Source: Antennarius striatus (taxonomy: Eukaryota > Chordata > Actinopteri > Lophiiformes > Antennariidae). From it: a stretch of 64,000 nucleotides of DNA. The notes under the pieces are model-generated. The model did not search any database. It was not told where the DNA came from and saw nothing but the letters and a program-made list of their open reading frames with translations. The stretch spans positions 13,593,001 to 13,657,000 of the forward strand of contig NC_090797.1 of NCBI RefSeq assembly GCF_040054535.1, given 5' to 3'. This document shows, in pieces, positions 9,286 through 22,437 of this stretch (positions are counted from its first letter, which is position 1; each line of letters begins with the position of its first letter). A program made the position numbers and the translations under genes.

Positions 9286-10011
9286 CTTTAAACTTTGGCT
9301 TAGGTTGTCTCAAATTGTGGACGCAGCGCCGAAACCAACTGTCCAATACACCCAAGAGAAACATTGAGAGTCTCTCAATATGAATACTTGTCTGTACTGG
9401 TCCATCCAAACAATCTTTTTTGTGAGGCTTTGACTATAGACGACGATGTCCCCGAGGTCTTTGCCACGTTACCCTGATAAACAATATGTTTGAACTATTT
9501 GCCACTGCAGTCTTCCGATGAGAGGTGAAGCTACCTGTCTTGATTTCACAAACAATCTGTGTCCCTGGGATGTTATTTTGACCCCCAATCTTGTGATTAC
9601 AATGTTTTGCAGTTAATCTAACTTTGACATGCCCAACCGAGTGTTTTTGTTTTTGTTTTTTTTTCAATCCAACTAAATGCAGTAAGAGTATTTTACTAAA
9701 ACTTTGGATTGAGGACTAATCAGGGGATGATCAAACTCCAAAGATTTCAGTCTCTATAGACCATCAATTTCTATGCAAATGGTCATGACTATGTAGTTGT
9801 GGACTGATTTGGATGCGTTTTTGATTAGTCCATGTTATCAGGACTTTGAAGCATTGGTGGTTCAGTGGTAGAATTCTTGCCTGCCACGCGGGAGGCCCGG
9901 GTTCGATTCCCGGCCAATGCAAAAGGCCTTTTGACTTAATGGTGTGGGACTGAAAAATAGCTCAACAAGTTGTACTCTGAAGAAATGTGTTTGACGTGAC
10001 CCATACTGGTA
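9286..10011 (+). repeat. Truncated unit without tRNA-Leu
   Basis: This unit is 726 bp instead of 1,558. One deletion joins TCCATC (9,401-9,406) to CAAACAATC and removes tRNA-Leu with its flanks. The second removes most of the region between GTGTTTTTG and CAATCCAAC and leaves a T-rich join near 9,645-9,665. tRNA-Gly is kept. The same unit recurs at 45,721-46,446, so it predates the large duplication. Confidence 0.92.
9851..9921 (+). tRNA. tRNA-Gly (GCC) in truncated unit
   Basis: T29/C50 form, intact with its octamer, leader and terminator although the unit has lost tRNA-Leu. Confidence 0.97.
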
Positions 10012-10340
10012 CTTTAAACTTTAAACTGGCTTAGGTTGTCTCAAATTGTGGACGCAGCGCCGAAACCAACTATCCAATATACCCAAGAGAAACATTGAGA
10101 GTCTCTCAACATGCATACTTGTCTGTACTGGTCCATCACGTGAAATGCTCCTTTGGAGAAACGGTGTGGTCTTGTGGTGCCATTAGGTGATTGTCATCGT
10201 CTCTTGCAGCAGAAACCCATGCCGTATGATGGAACAGTTGAATTTCAGACTGGTGACTTGCATTACAGCTTGAGGATTGTACATTTAAATTTACTATCGA
10301 TGCGTCTTGGTTTGACGTAGGTGAACTTACACAGCAAGTC

Positions 10341-10423
10341 GTCAGGATGGTCGAGCGGTCTAAGGCGCTGCGTTCAGGTCGCAGTCTCCCCTGGAGGCGT
10401 GGGTTCAAATCCCACTTCTGACA
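10341..10423 (+). tRNA. tRNA-Leu (CAG), T11 variant
   Basis: Same T11 form as the copy at 8,040, and again in a 1,570-bp-class unit. Confidence 0.94.
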
Positions 10424-11425
10424 ACTGCAGCTTTTCTCCACTGCTCACAGGTCAAAATTACACACAGCATCATGTGGTTAAGCAGAATAGCTGTCCATTT
10501 TCACCCACCTGGGTTTCAGTAAGCCATAGAGCCAACCATTGAGTGAACTTGACTTGCAAGTACAGTACATCATGGCAGTAAGAGAGGAGGATGAAGCCAT
10601 GCACCCATCGTGAGAGGCCTGGGAAACCACGGGCAGCGAATGTAGGGCCTTAATCAGCTCCCTTGCGTTGGGAGTTTTCCAATGAATCTTTTTTGTGAGG
10701 CTTTGACTATAGACGACGATGTCCCCGAGGTCTTTGCCACGTTACCCTGATAAACAATATGTTTGAACTATTTGCCACTGCAGTCTTCCGATGAGAGGTG
10801 AAGCTACCTGTCTTGATTTCACAAACAATCTGTGTCCCTGGGATGTTATTTTGACCCCCAATCTTGTGATTACAATGTTTTGCAGTTAATCTAACTTTGA
10901 CATGCCCAACCGAGTGTTTTTGTCTTTCGCATGTCATTCACAAGATTTGCTCTTTTTTATTCCTGTCACGACAGTGGGCTGCGCTACCAGCTCGGCTAAC
11001 TATCGGTTACCTCCTGGTTTATCAACTGTGGTCCCCTTGTTGGATCACCGCCAGACAGTTTTCAGTGCTTTCCATTAGGTCCAAGGCTCTCACCGTCAAA
11101 AACACAGCTATTGCATTGTCAAAGTTATGTTATTGTTCCTTTCCTATCGGCTCTGACACTTATTTGCAATTGCAGAGATAGCAGTCACCAATAGTCAAGC
11201 TACATTACAACGTCAACGTGAATAACTTCCCAAACATCTTATTCCAACTAAATGCAGTCAGAGTATTTTACTAAAACTTTGGATTGAGGACTAATCAGGT
11301 GATGATCAAACTCCAAAGATTTCAGTCTCTACAGACCATCAATTTCTATGCAAATGGTCATGACTATGTAGTTGTGGACTGATTTGGATGCGTTTTTGAT
11401 TAGTCCATGTTATCAGGACTTTGAA

Positions 11426-11496
11426 GCATTGGTGGTTCAGTGGTAGAATTCTCGCCTGCCACGCGGGAGGCCTGGGTTCGATTCCCGGCCAATGCA
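11426..11496 (+). tRNA. tRNA-Gly (GCC)
   Basis: C29/T50 form, 1,002 bp after its Leu partner. Confidence 0.97.
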
Positions 11497-11910
11497 AAAG
11501 GCCTTTTGACTTAATGGTGTGGGATTGAAAAATAGCTCAACAAGTTGTACTTTGAAGAAATGTGTTTGACGTGACCCATACCGGTACTTTAAACTTTGGC
11601 TTAGGTTGTCTCAAATTGTGGACGCAGCGCCGAAACCAACTGTCCAATACACCCAAGAGAAACATTGAGAGTCTCTCAATATGAATACTTGTCTGTACTG
11701 GTCCATCACGTGAAATGCTCCTTTGGAGAAACGGTGTGGTCCTGTGGTGCCATTAGGTGATTGTCATCGTCTCTTGCAGCAGAAACCCATGCCGTATGAT
11801 GGAACAGTTGAATTTCAGACTGGTGACTTGCATTACAGCTTGAGGATTGTACATTTAAATTTACTATCGATGCGTCTTGGTTTGACGTAGGTGAACTTAC
11901 ACAGCAAGTC

Positions 11911-11993
11911 GTCAGGATGGCCGAGCGGTCTAAGGCGCTGCGTTCAGGTCGCAGTCTCCCCTGGAGGCGTGGGTTCAAATCCCACTTCTGACA
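11911..11993 (+). tRNA. tRNA-Leu (CAG)
   Basis: Matches the 250-332 form. The unit carries the CCAAACAATC spacer variant near 12,236, the same sequence seen at the deletion join of the truncated unit. Confidence 0.97.
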
Positions 11994-12983
11994 ACTGCAG
12001 CTTTTCTCCACTGCTCACAGGTCAAAATTACACACAGCATCATGTGGTTAAGCAGAATAGCTGTCCATTTTCACCCACCTGAGTTTCAGTAGGCCATTGA
12101 GTGAACTTGACTTGCAAGTACAGTACATCATGGCAGTAAGAGAGGAGGATGAAGCCATGCACCCATCGTGAGAGGGCTGGGAGACCACGGGCAGCCAATG
12201 TAGGGCCTTAACCAGCTCCCTTGCGTTGGGAGTTTTCCAAACAATCTTTTTTGTGAGGCTTTGACTATAGACGACGATGTCCCCGAGGTCTTTGCCACGT
12301 TACCCTGATAAACAATATGTTTGAACTATTTGCCACTGCAGTCTTCCGATGAGAGGTGAAGCTACCTGTCTTGATTTCACAAACAATCTGTGTCCCTGGG
12401 ATGTTATTTTGACCCCCAATCTTGTGATTACAATGTTTTGCAGTTAATCTAACTTTGACATGCCCAACCGAGTGTTTTTGTCTTTCGCATGGCATTCACA
12501 AGATTTGCTCTTTTTTATTCCTGTCACGACAGTGGGCTGCGCTACCAGCTCGGCTAGCTATCGGTTACCTCCTGGTTTATCAACTGTGGTCCCCTTGTTG
12601 GATCATCGCCAGACAGTTTTCAGTGCTTTCCATTAGGTCCAAGGCTCTCACCGTCAAAAACACAGCTATTGCATTGTCAAAGTTATGTTATTGTTCCTTT
12701 CCTATCGGCTCTGACACTTATTTGCAATTGCAGAGATAGCAGTCACCAATAGTCAAGCTACATTACAACGTCAACATGAATAACGTCCCAAACATCTTAT
12801 TCCAACTAAATGAAGTCAGAGTATTTTACTAAAACTTTGGATTGAGGACTAATCAGGTGATGATCAAACTCCAAAGATTTCAGTCTCTACAGACCATCAA
12901 TTTCTATGCAAATGGTCATGACTATGTAGTTGTGGACTGATTTGGATGCGTTTTTAATTAGTCCATGTTATCAGGACTTTGAA

Positions 12984-13054
12984 GCATTGGTGGTTCAGTG
13001 GTAGAATTCTCGCCTGCCACGCGGGAGGCCCGGGTTCGATTCCCGGCCAATGCA
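12984..13054 (+). tRNA. tRNA-Gly (GCC)
   Basis: C29/C50 form, with the best-paired anticodon and T stems among the Gly variants. Confidence 0.97.
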
Positions 13055-13468
13055 AAAGGCCTTTTGACTTAATGGTGTGGGACTGAAAAATAGCTCAACA
13101 AGTTGTACTCTGAAGAAATGTGTTTGACGTGACCCATACTGGTACTTTAAACTTTGGCTTAGGTTGTCTCAAATTGTGGACGCAGCGCCAAAACCACCTA
13201 TCCAATACACCCAAGAGAAACATTGAGAGTCTCTCAATATGCATACTCGTCTGTACTGGTCCATCACGTGAAATGCTCCTTTGGAGAAACGGTGTGGTCT
13301 TGTGGTGCCATTAGGTGATTGTCATCATCTCTTGCAGCAGAAACCCATGCCGTATGGTGGAACAGTTGAATTTCAGACTGGTGACTTGCATTACAGCTTG
13401 AGGATTGTGCATTTAAATTTACTATCAATGCGTCTTGGTTTGACGTAGGTGAACTTACCATGCAAGTC

Positions 13469-13551
13469 GTCAGGATGGCCGAGCGGTCTAAGGCGCTGCG
13501 TTAAGGTCGCAGTCTCCCCTGGAGGCGTGGGTTCAAATCCCACTTCTGACA
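13469..13551 (+). tRNA. tRNA-Leu (AAG)
   Basis: AAG anticodon with leader ACCATGCAAGTC. Every copy with this leader in the window has AAG. Confidence 0.97.
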
Positions 13552-14553
13552 ACTGCAGCTTTTCTCCACTGCTCACAGGTCAAAATTACACACAGCATCA
13601 TGTGGTTAAGCAGAATAGCTGTCCATTTTCACCCACCTGGGTTTCAGTAAGCCATAGAGCCAACCATTGAGTGAACTTGACTTGCAAGTACAGTACATCA
13701 TGGCAGTAAGAGAGGAGGATGAAGCCATGCACCCATCGTGAGAGGCCTGGGAAACCACGGGCAGCAAATGTAGGGCCTTAATCAGCTCCCTTGCGTTGGG
13801 AGTTTTCCAATGAATCTTTTTTGTGAGGCTTTGACTATAGACGACGATGTCCCCGAGGTCTTTGCCACGTTACCCTGATAAACAATATGTTTGAACTATT
13901 TGCCACTGCAGTCTTCCGATGAGAGGTGAAGCTACCTGTCTTGATTTCACAAACAATCTGTGTCCCTGGGATGTTATTTTGACCCCCAATCTTGTGATTA
14001 CAATGTTTTGCAGTTAATCTAACTTTGACATGCCCAACCGAGTGTTTTTGTCTTTCGCATGTCATTCACAAGATTTGCTCTTTTTTATTCCTGTCACGAC
14101 AGTGGGCTGCGCTACCAGCTCGGCTAGCTATCGGTTACCTCCTGGTTTATCAACTGTGGTCCCCTTGTTGGATCACCGCCAGACAGTTTTCAGTGCTTTC
14201 CATTAGGTCCAAGGCTCTCACCGTCAAAAACACAGCTATTGCATTGTCAAAGTTATGTTATTGTTCCTTTCCTATCGGCTCTGACACTTATTTGCAATTG
14301 CAGAGATAGCAGTCACCAATAGTCAAGCTACATTACAACGTCAACGTGAATAACGTCCCAAACATCTTATTCCAACTAAATGCAGTCAGAGTATTTTACT
14401 AAAACTTTGGATTGAGGACTAATCAGGTGATGATCAAACTCCAAAGATTTCAGTCTCTACAGACCATCAATTTCTATGCAAATGGTCATGACTATGTAGT
14501 TGTGGACTGATTTGGATGCGTTTTTGATTAGTCCATGTTATCAGGACTTTGAA

Positions 14554-14624
14554 GCATTGGTGGTTCAGTGGTAGAATTCTCGCCTGCCACGCGGGAGGCC
14601 CGGGTTCGATTCCCGGCCAATGCA
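14554..14624 (+). tRNA. tRNA-Gly (GCC)
   Basis: C29/C50 form in a 1,570-bp-class unit. Confidence 0.97.
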
Positions 14625-15038
14625 AAAGGCCTTTTGACTTAATGGTGTGGGATTGAAAAATAGCTCAACAAGTTGTACTTTGAAGAAATGTGTTTGACGT
14701 GACCCATACCGGTACTTTAAACTTTGGCTTAGGTTGTCTCAAATTGTGGACGCAGCGCCGAAACCAACTGTCCAATACACCCAAGAGAAACATTGAGAGT
14801 CTCTCAATATGAATACTTGTCTGTACTGGTCCATCACGTGAAATGCTCCTTTGGAGAAACGGTGTGGTCCTGTGGTGCCATTAGGTGATTATCATCGTCT
14901 CTTGCAGCAGAAACCCATGCCGTATGATGGAACAGTTGAATTTCAGACTGGTGACTTGCATTACAGCTTGAGGATTGTACATTTAAATTTACTATCGATG
15001 CGTCTTGGTTTGACGTAGGTGAACTTACACAGCAAGTC

Positions 15039-15121
15039 GTCAGGATGGCCGAGCGGTCTAAGGCGCTGCGTTAAGGTCGCAGTCTCCCCTGGAGGCGTGG
15101 GTTCAAATCCCACTTCAGACA
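15039..15121 (+). tRNA. tRNA-Leu (AAG), acceptor mismatch
   Basis: T69 to A gives an A4-A69 mismatch in the acceptor stem, with an AAG anticodon. Control boxes are intact, so it may be transcribed but fold or charge less well. The same form recurs at 51,474 and 56,172. Confidence 0.88.
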
Positions 15122-16123
15122 ACTGCAGCTTTTCTCCACTGCTCACAGGTCAAAATTACACACAGCATCATGTGGTTAAGCAGAATAGCTGTCCATTTTC
15201 ACCCACCTGGGTTTCAGTAAGCCATAGAGCCAACCATTGAGTGAACTTGACTTGCAAGTACAGTACATCATGGCAGTAAGAGAGGAGGATGAAGCCATGC
15301 ACCCATCGTGAGAGGCCTGGGAAACCACGGGCAGCCAATGTAGGGCCTTAATCAGCTCCCTTGCGTTGGGAGTTTTCCAATGAATCGTTTTTGTGAGGCT
15401 TTGACTATAGACGACGATGTCCCCGAGGTCTTTGCCACGTTACCCTGATAAACAATATGTTTGAACTATTTGCCACTGCAGTCTTCCGATGAGAGGTGAA
15501 GCTACCTGTCTTGATTTCACAAACAATCTGTGTCCCTGGGATGTTATTTTGACCCCCAATCTTGTGATTACAATGTTTTGCAGTTAATCTAACTTTGACA
15601 TGCCCAACCGAGTGTTTTTGTCTTTCGCATGTCATTCACAAGATTTGCTCTTTTTTATTCCTGTCACGACAGTGGGCTGCGCTACCAGCTCGGCTAGCTA
15701 TCGGTTACCTCCTGATTTATCAACTGTGGTCCCCTTGTTGGATCATCGCCAGACAGTTTTCAGTGCTTTCCATTAGGTCCAAGGCTCTCACCGTCAAAAA
15801 CACAGCTATTGCATTGTCAAAGTTATGTTATTGTTCCTTTCCTATCGGCTCTGACACTTATTTGCAATGGCAGAGATAGCAGTCACCAATAGTCAAGCTA
15901 CATTACAACGTCAACGTGAATAACGTCCCAAACATCTTATTCCAACTAAATGCAGTCAGAGTATTTTACTAAAACTTTGGATTGAGGACTAATCAGGTGA
16001 TGATCAAACTCCAAAGATTTCAGTCTCTACAGACCATCAATTTCTATGCAAATGGTCATGAATATGTAGTTGTGGACTGATTTGGATGCGTTTTTGATTA
16101 GTCCATGTTATCAGGACTTTGAA

Positions 16124-16194
16124 GCATTGGTGGTTCAGTGGTAGAATTCTCGCCTGCCACGCGGGAGGTCTGGGTTCGATTCCCGGCCAATGCA
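16124..16194 (+). tRNA. tRNA-Gly (GCC), T48 variant
   Basis: C48 to T in the variable loop with T50. This is a useful marker: it recurs at 28,610, 52,559 and 57,257. Confidence 0.93.
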
Positions 16195-16608
16195 AAAGGC
16201 CTTTTGACTTAATGGTGTGGGATTGAAAAATAGCTCAACAAGTTGTACTTTGAAGAAATGTGTTTGACGTGACCCATACCGGTACTTTAAACTTTGGCTT
16301 AGGTTGTCTCAAATTGTGGACGCAGCGCCGAAACCAACTGTCCAATACACCCAAGAGAAACATTGAGAGTCTCTCAATATGAATACTTGTCTGTACTGGT
16401 CCATCACGTGAAATGCTCCTTTGGAGAAACGGTGTGGTCTTGTGGTGCCATTAGGTGATTGTCATCGTCTCTTGCAGCAGAAACCCATGCCGTATGATGG
16501 AACAGTTGAATTTCAGACTGGTGACTTGCATTACAGCTTGAGGATTGTACATTTAAATTTACTATCGATGCGTCTTGGTTTGACGTAGGTGAACTTACAC
16601 AGCAAGTC

Positions 16609-16691
16609 GTCAGGATGGCCGAGCGGTCTAAGGCGCTGCGTTCAGGTCGCAGTCTCCCCTGGAGGCGTGGGTTCAAATCCCACTTCTGACA
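16609..16691 (+). tRNA. tRNA-Leu (CAG)
   Basis: Matches the 250-332 form, 990 bp from its Gly partner. The duplicate lies at 53,044. Confidence 0.97.
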
Positions 16692-17681
16692 ACTGCAGCT
16701 TTTCTCCACTGCTCACAGGTCAAAATTACACACAGCATCATGTGGTTAAGCAGAATAGCTGTCCATTTTCACCCACCTGAGTTTCAGTAGGCCATTGAGT
16801 GAACTTGACTTGCAAGTACAGTACATCATGGCAGTAAGAGAGGAGGATGAAGCCATGCACCCATCGTGAGAGGCCTGGGAAACCACGGGCAGCGAATGTA
16901 GGGCCTTAATCAGCTCCCTTGCGTTGGGAGTTTTCCAATGAATCTTTTTTGTGAGGCTTTGACTATAGACGACGATGTCCCCGAGGTCTTTGCCACGTTA
17001 CCCTGATAAACAATATGTTTGAACTATTTGCCACTGCAGTCTTCCGATGAGAGGTGAAGCTACCTGTCTTGATTTCACAAACAATCTGTGTCCCTGGGAT
17101 GTTATTTTGACCCCCAATCTTGTGATTACAATGTTTTGCAGTTAATCTAACTTTGACATGCCCAACCGAGTGTTTTTGTCTTTCGCATGTCATTCACAAG
17201 ATTTGCTCTTTTTTATTCCTGTCACGACAGTGGGCTGCGCTACCAGCTCGGCTAGCTATCGGTTACCTCCTGGTTTATCAACTGTGGTCCCCTTGTTGGA
17301 TCACCGCCAGACAGTTTTCAGTGCTTTCCATTAGGTCCAAGGCTCTCACCGTCAAAAACACAGCTATTGCATTGTCAAAGTTATGTTATTGTTCCTTTCC
17401 TATCGGCTCTGACACTTATTTGCAATTGCAAAGATAGCAGTCACCAATAGTCAAGCTACATTACAACGTCAACGTGAATAACGTCCCAAACATCTTATTC
17501 CAACTAAATGCAGTCAGAGTATTTTACTAAAACTTTGGATTGAGGACTAATCAGGTGATGATCAAACTCCAAAGATTTCAGTCTCTACAGACCATCAATT
17601 TCTATGCAAATGGTCATGACTATGTAGTTGTGGACTGATTTGGATGCGTTTTTGATTAGTCCATGTTATCAGGACTTTGAA

Positions 17682-17752
17682 GCATTGGTGGTTCAGTGGT
17701 AGAATTCTCGCCTGCCACGCGGGAGGCCTGGGTTCGATTCCCGGCCAATGCA
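17682..17752 (+). tRNA. tRNA-Gly (GCC)
   Basis: C29/T50 form with the AAAGTCC trailer that pairs fully with the leader. Confidence 0.97.
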
Positions 17753-18166
17753 AAAGTCCTTTTGACTTAATGGTGTGGGATTGAAAAATAGCTCAACAAG
17801 TTGTACTTTGAAGAAATGTGTTTGACGTGACCCATACCGGTACTTTAAACTTTGGCTTAGGTTGTCTCAAATTGTGGACGCAGCGCCGAAACCAACTGTC
17901 CAATACACCCAAGAGAAACATTGAGAGTCTCTCAATATGAATACTTGTCTGTACTGGTCCATCACGTGAAATGCTCCTTTGGAGAAACGGTGTGGTCCTG
18001 TGGTGCCATTAGGTGATTGTCATCGTCTCTTGCAGCAGAAACCCATGCCGTATGATGGAACAGTTGAATTTCAGACTGGTGACTTGCATTACAGCTTGAG
18101 GATTGTACATTTAAATTTACTATCGATGCGTCTTGGTTTGACGTAGGTGAACTTACACAGCAAGTC

Positions 18167-18249
18167 GTCAGGATGGCCGAGCGGTCTAAGGCGCTGCGTT
18201 CAGGTCGCAGTCTCCCCTGGAGGCGTGGGTTCAAATCCCACTTCTGACA
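18167..18249 (+). tRNA. tRNA-Leu (CAG)
   Basis: Matches the 250-332 form. The downstream spacer has CCACTTCAG in place of CCACTGCAG near 18,591, a marker shared with 20,150 and 58,166. Confidence 0.97.
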
Positions 18250-19239
18250 ACTGCAGCTTTTCTCCACTGCTCACAGGTCAAAATTACACACAGCATCATG
18301 TGGTTAAGCAGAATAGCTGTCCATTTTCACCCACCTGAGTTTCAGTAGGCCATTGAGTGAACTTGACTTGCAAGTACAGTACATCATGGCAGTAAGAGAG
18401 GAGGATGAAGCCATGCACCCATCGTGAGAGGGCTGGGAGACCACGGGCAGCCAATGTAGGGCCTTAACCAGCTCCCTTGCGTTGGGAGTTTTCCAATGAA
18501 TCTTTTTTGTGAGGCTTTGACTATAGACGACGATGTCCCCGAGGTCTTTGCCACGTTACCCTGATAAACAATATGTTTGAACTATTTGCCACTTCAGTCT
18601 TCCGATGAGAGGTGAAGCTACCTGTCTTGATTTCACAAACATTCTGTGTCCCTGGGATGTTATTTTGACCCCCAGTCTTGTGATTACAATGTTTTGCAGT
18701 TAATCTAACTTTGACATGCCCAACCGAGTGTTTTTGTCTTTCGCATGTCATTCACAAGATTTGCTCTTTTTTATTCCTGTCACGACAGTGGGCTGCGCTA
18801 CCAGCTCGGCTAGCTATCGGTTACCTCCTGGTTTATCAACTGTGGTCCCCTTGTTGGATCATCGCCAGACAGTTTTCAGTGCTTTCCATTAGGTCCAAGG
18901 CTCTCACCGTCAAAAACACAGCTATTGCATTGTCAAAGTTATGTTATTGTTCCTTTCCTATCGGCTCTGACACTTATTTGCAATTGCAGAGATAGCAGTC
19001 ACCAATAGTCAAGCTACATTACAACGTCAACGTGAATAACGTCCCAAACATCTCAATCCAACTAAATGCAGTAAGAGTATTTTACTAAAACTTTGGATTG
19101 AGGACTAATCAGGGGATGATCAAACTCCAAAGATTTCAGTCTCTATAGACCATCAATTTCTTTGCAAATGGTCATGACTATGTAGTTGTGGACTGATTTG
19201 GATGCGTTTTTGATTAGTCCATGTTATCAGGACTTTGAA

Positions 19240-19310
19240 GCATTGGTGGTTCAGTGGTAGAATTCTTGCCTGCCACGCGGGAGGCCCGGGTTCGATTCCC
19301 GGCCAATGCA
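19240..19310 (+). tRNA. tRNA-Gly (GCC)
   Basis: T29/C50 form. The upstream octamer is altered to TTTGCAAAT near 19,162. Confidence 0.96.
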
Positions 19311-19724
19311 AAAGGCCTTTTGACTTAATGGTGTGGGACTGAAAAATAGCTCAACAAGTTGTACTCTGAAGAAATGTGTTTGACGTGACCCATACTGGTA
19401 CTTTAAACTTTGGCTTAGGTTGTCTCAAATTGTGGACGCAGCGCCGAAACCAACTATCCAATATACCCAAGAGAAACATTGAGAGTCTCTCAACATGCAT
19501 ACTTGTCTGTACTGGTCCATCACGTGAAATGCTCCTTTGGAGAAACGGTGTGGTCCTGTGGTGCCATTAGGTGATTGTCATCGTCTCTTGCAGCAGAAAC
19601 CCATGCCGTATGATGGAACAGTTGAATTTCAGACTGGTGACTTGCATTACAGCTTGAGGATTGTACATTTAAATTTACTATCGATGCGTCTTGGTTTGAC
19701 GTAGGTGAACTTACACAGCAAGTC

Positions 19725-19807
19725 GTCAGGATGGCCGAGCGGTCTAAGGCGCTGCGTTCAGGTCGCAGTCTCCCCTGGAGGCGTGGGTTCAAATCCCACT
19801 TCTGACA
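19725..19807 (+). tRNA. tRNA-Leu (CAG)
   Basis: Matches the 250-332 form. A duplicate lies at 59,300. Confidence 0.97.
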
Positions 19808-20797
19808 ACTGCAGCTTTTCTCCACTGCTCACAGGTCAAAATTACACACAGCATCATGTGGTTAAGCAGAATAGCTGTCCATTTTCACCCACCTGAGTTT
19901 CAGTAGGCCATTGAGTGAACTTGACTTGCAAGTACAGTACATCATGGCAGTAAGAGAGGAGGATGAAGCCATGCACCCATCGTGAGAGGCCTGGGAGACC
20001 ACGGGCAGCCAATGTAGGGCCTTAACCAGCTCCCTTGCGTTGGGAGTTTTCCAATGAATCTTTTTTGTGAGGCTTTGACTATAGACGACGATGTCCCCGA
20101 GGTCTTTGCCACGTTACCCTGATAAACAATATGTTTGAACTATTTGCCACTTCAGTCTTCCGATGAGAGGTGAAGCTACCTGTCTTGATTTCACAAACAT
20201 TCTGTGTCCCTGGGATGTTATTTTGACCCCCAGTCTTGTGATTACAATGTTTTGCAGTTAATCTAACTTTGACATGCCCAACCGAGTGTTTTTGTCTTTC
20301 GCATGTCATTCACAAGATTTGCTCTTTTTTATTCCTGTCACGACAGTGGGCTGCGCTACCAGCTCGGCTAGCTATCGGTTACCTCCTGGTTTATCAACTG
20401 TGGTCCCCTTGTTGGATCATCGCCAGACAGTTTTCAGTGCTTTCCATTAGGTCCAAGGCTCTCACCGTCAAAAACACAGCTATTGCATTGTCAAAGTTAT
20501 GTTATTGTTCCTTTCCTATCGGCTCTGACACTTATTTGCAATTGCAGAGATAGCAGTCACCAATAGTCAAGCTACATTACAACGTCAACGTGAATAACGT
20601 CCCAAACATCTCAATCCAACTAAATGCAGTAAGAGTATTTTACTAAAACTTTGGATTGAGGACTAATCAGGGGATGATCAAACTCCAAAGATTTCAGTCT
20701 CTACAGACCATCAATTTCTATGCAAATGGTCATGACTATGTAGTTGTGGACTGATTTGGATGTGTTTTTAATTAGTCCATGTTATCAGGACTTTGAA

Positions 20798-20867
20798 GCA
20801 TTGGTGGTTCAGTGGTAGAATTCTCGCCTGCCACGCGGAGGCCCGGGTTCGATTCCCGGCCAATGCA
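20798..20867 (+). tRNA. tRNA-Gly (GCC), 1-bp deletion, possible pseudogene
   Basis: Only 70 nt. One G is missing on the 3' side of the anticodon stem (GCGGG to GCGG), which gives a C27-A43 mismatch or a shorter variable loop. Promoter boxes and terminator are intact. The same deletion occurs at 27,053, so the damaged allele was copied with its unit. Confidence 0.75.
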
Positions 20868-21281
20868 AAAGGCCTTTTGACTTAATGGTGTGGGACTGAA
20901 AAATAGCTCAACAAGTTGTACTCTGAAGAAATGTGTTTGACGTGACCCATACTGGTACTTTAAACTTTGGCTTAGGTTGTCTCAAATTGTGGACGCAGCG
21001 CCGAAACCAACTATCCAATACACCCAAGAGAAACATTGACAGTCTCTCAATATGCATACTTGTCTGTACTGGTCCATCACGTGAAATGCTCCTTTGGAGA
21101 AACGGAGTGGTCTTGTGGTGCCATTAGGTGATTGTCATCATCTCTTGCAGCAGAAACCCATGCCGTATGGTGGAACAGTTGAATTTCAGACTGGTGACTT
21201 GCATTACAGCTTGAGGATTGTGCATTTAAATTTACTATCAATGTGTCTTGGTTTGTCGTAGGTGAACTTACCATGCAAGTC

Positions 21282-21364
21282 GTCAGGATGGCCGAGCGGT
21301 CTAAGGCGCTGCGTTAAGGTCGCAGTCTCCCCTGGAGGCGTGGGTTCAAATCCCACTTCTGACA
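21282..21364 (+). tRNA. tRNA-Leu (AAG)
   Basis: AAG with leader ACCATGCAAGTC. Upstream spacer has TTTGTCGTAGG in place of TTTGACGTAGG, shared with the unit at 27,537. Confidence 0.97.
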
Positions 21365-22366
21365 ACTGCAGCTTTTCTCCACTGCTCACAGGTCAAAATT
21401 ACACACAGCATCATGTGGTTAAGCAGAATAGCTGTCCATTTTCACCCACCTGGGTTTCAGTAAGCCATAGAGCCAACCATTGAGTGAACTTGACTTGCAA
21501 GTACAGTACATCATGGCAGTAAGAGAGGAGGATGAAGCCATGCACCCATCGTGAGAGGCCTGGGAGACCACGGGCAGCCAATGTAGGGCCTTAACCAGCT
21601 CCCTTGCGTTGGGAGTTTTCCAAACAATCTTTTTTGTGAGGCTTTGACTATAGACGACGATGTCCCCGAGGTCTGTGCCACGTTACCCTGATAAACAATA
21701 TGTTTGAACTATTTGCCACTGCAGTCTTCCGATGAGAGGTGAAGCTACCTGTCTTGATTTCACAAACAATCTGTGTCCCTGGGATGTTATTTTGACCCCC
21801 AATCTTGTGATTACAATGTTTGGCAGTTAATCTAACTTTGACATGCCCAACCGAGTGTTTTTGTCTTTCGCATGGCATTCACAAGATTTGCTCTTTTTTA
21901 TTCCTGTCACGACAGTGGGCTGCGCTACCAGCTTGGCTAGCTATCGGTTACCTCCTGGTTTATCAACTGTGGTCCCCTTGTTGGATCACCGCCAGACAGT
22001 TTTCAGTGCTTTCCATTAGGTCCAAGGCTCTCACCGTCAAAAACACAGCTATTGCATTGTCAAAGTTATGTTATTGTTCCTTTCCTATCGGCTCTGACAC
22101 CTATTTGCAATTGCAGAGATAGCAGTCACCAATAGTCAAGCTACATTACAACGTCAACATGAATAACGTCCCAAACATCTTATTCCAACTAAATGAAGTC
22201 AGAGTATTTTACTAAAACTTTGGATTGAGGACTAATCAGGTGATGATCAAACTCCAAAGATTTCAGTCTCTATAGACCATCAATTTCTATGCAAAGGGTC
22301 ATGACTATGTAGTTGTGGACTGATTTGGATGCGTTTCTGATTAGTCCATGTTATCAGGACTTTGAA

Positions 22367-22437
22367 GCATTGGTGGTTCAGTGGTAGAATTCTCGCCTGC
22401 CACGCGGGAGGCCCGGGTTCGATTCCCGGCCAATGCA
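22367..22437 (+). tRNA. tRNA-Gly (GCC)
   Basis: C29/C50 form. The upstream octamer ends in G (ATGCAAAG) near 22,291. Confidence 0.96.

Noticed and set aside
9640-9668. T-rich tract as a retroposon poly-A tail on the minus strand
   Set aside because: It sits exactly at a deletion join of the unit, and no inserted element is found beside it.
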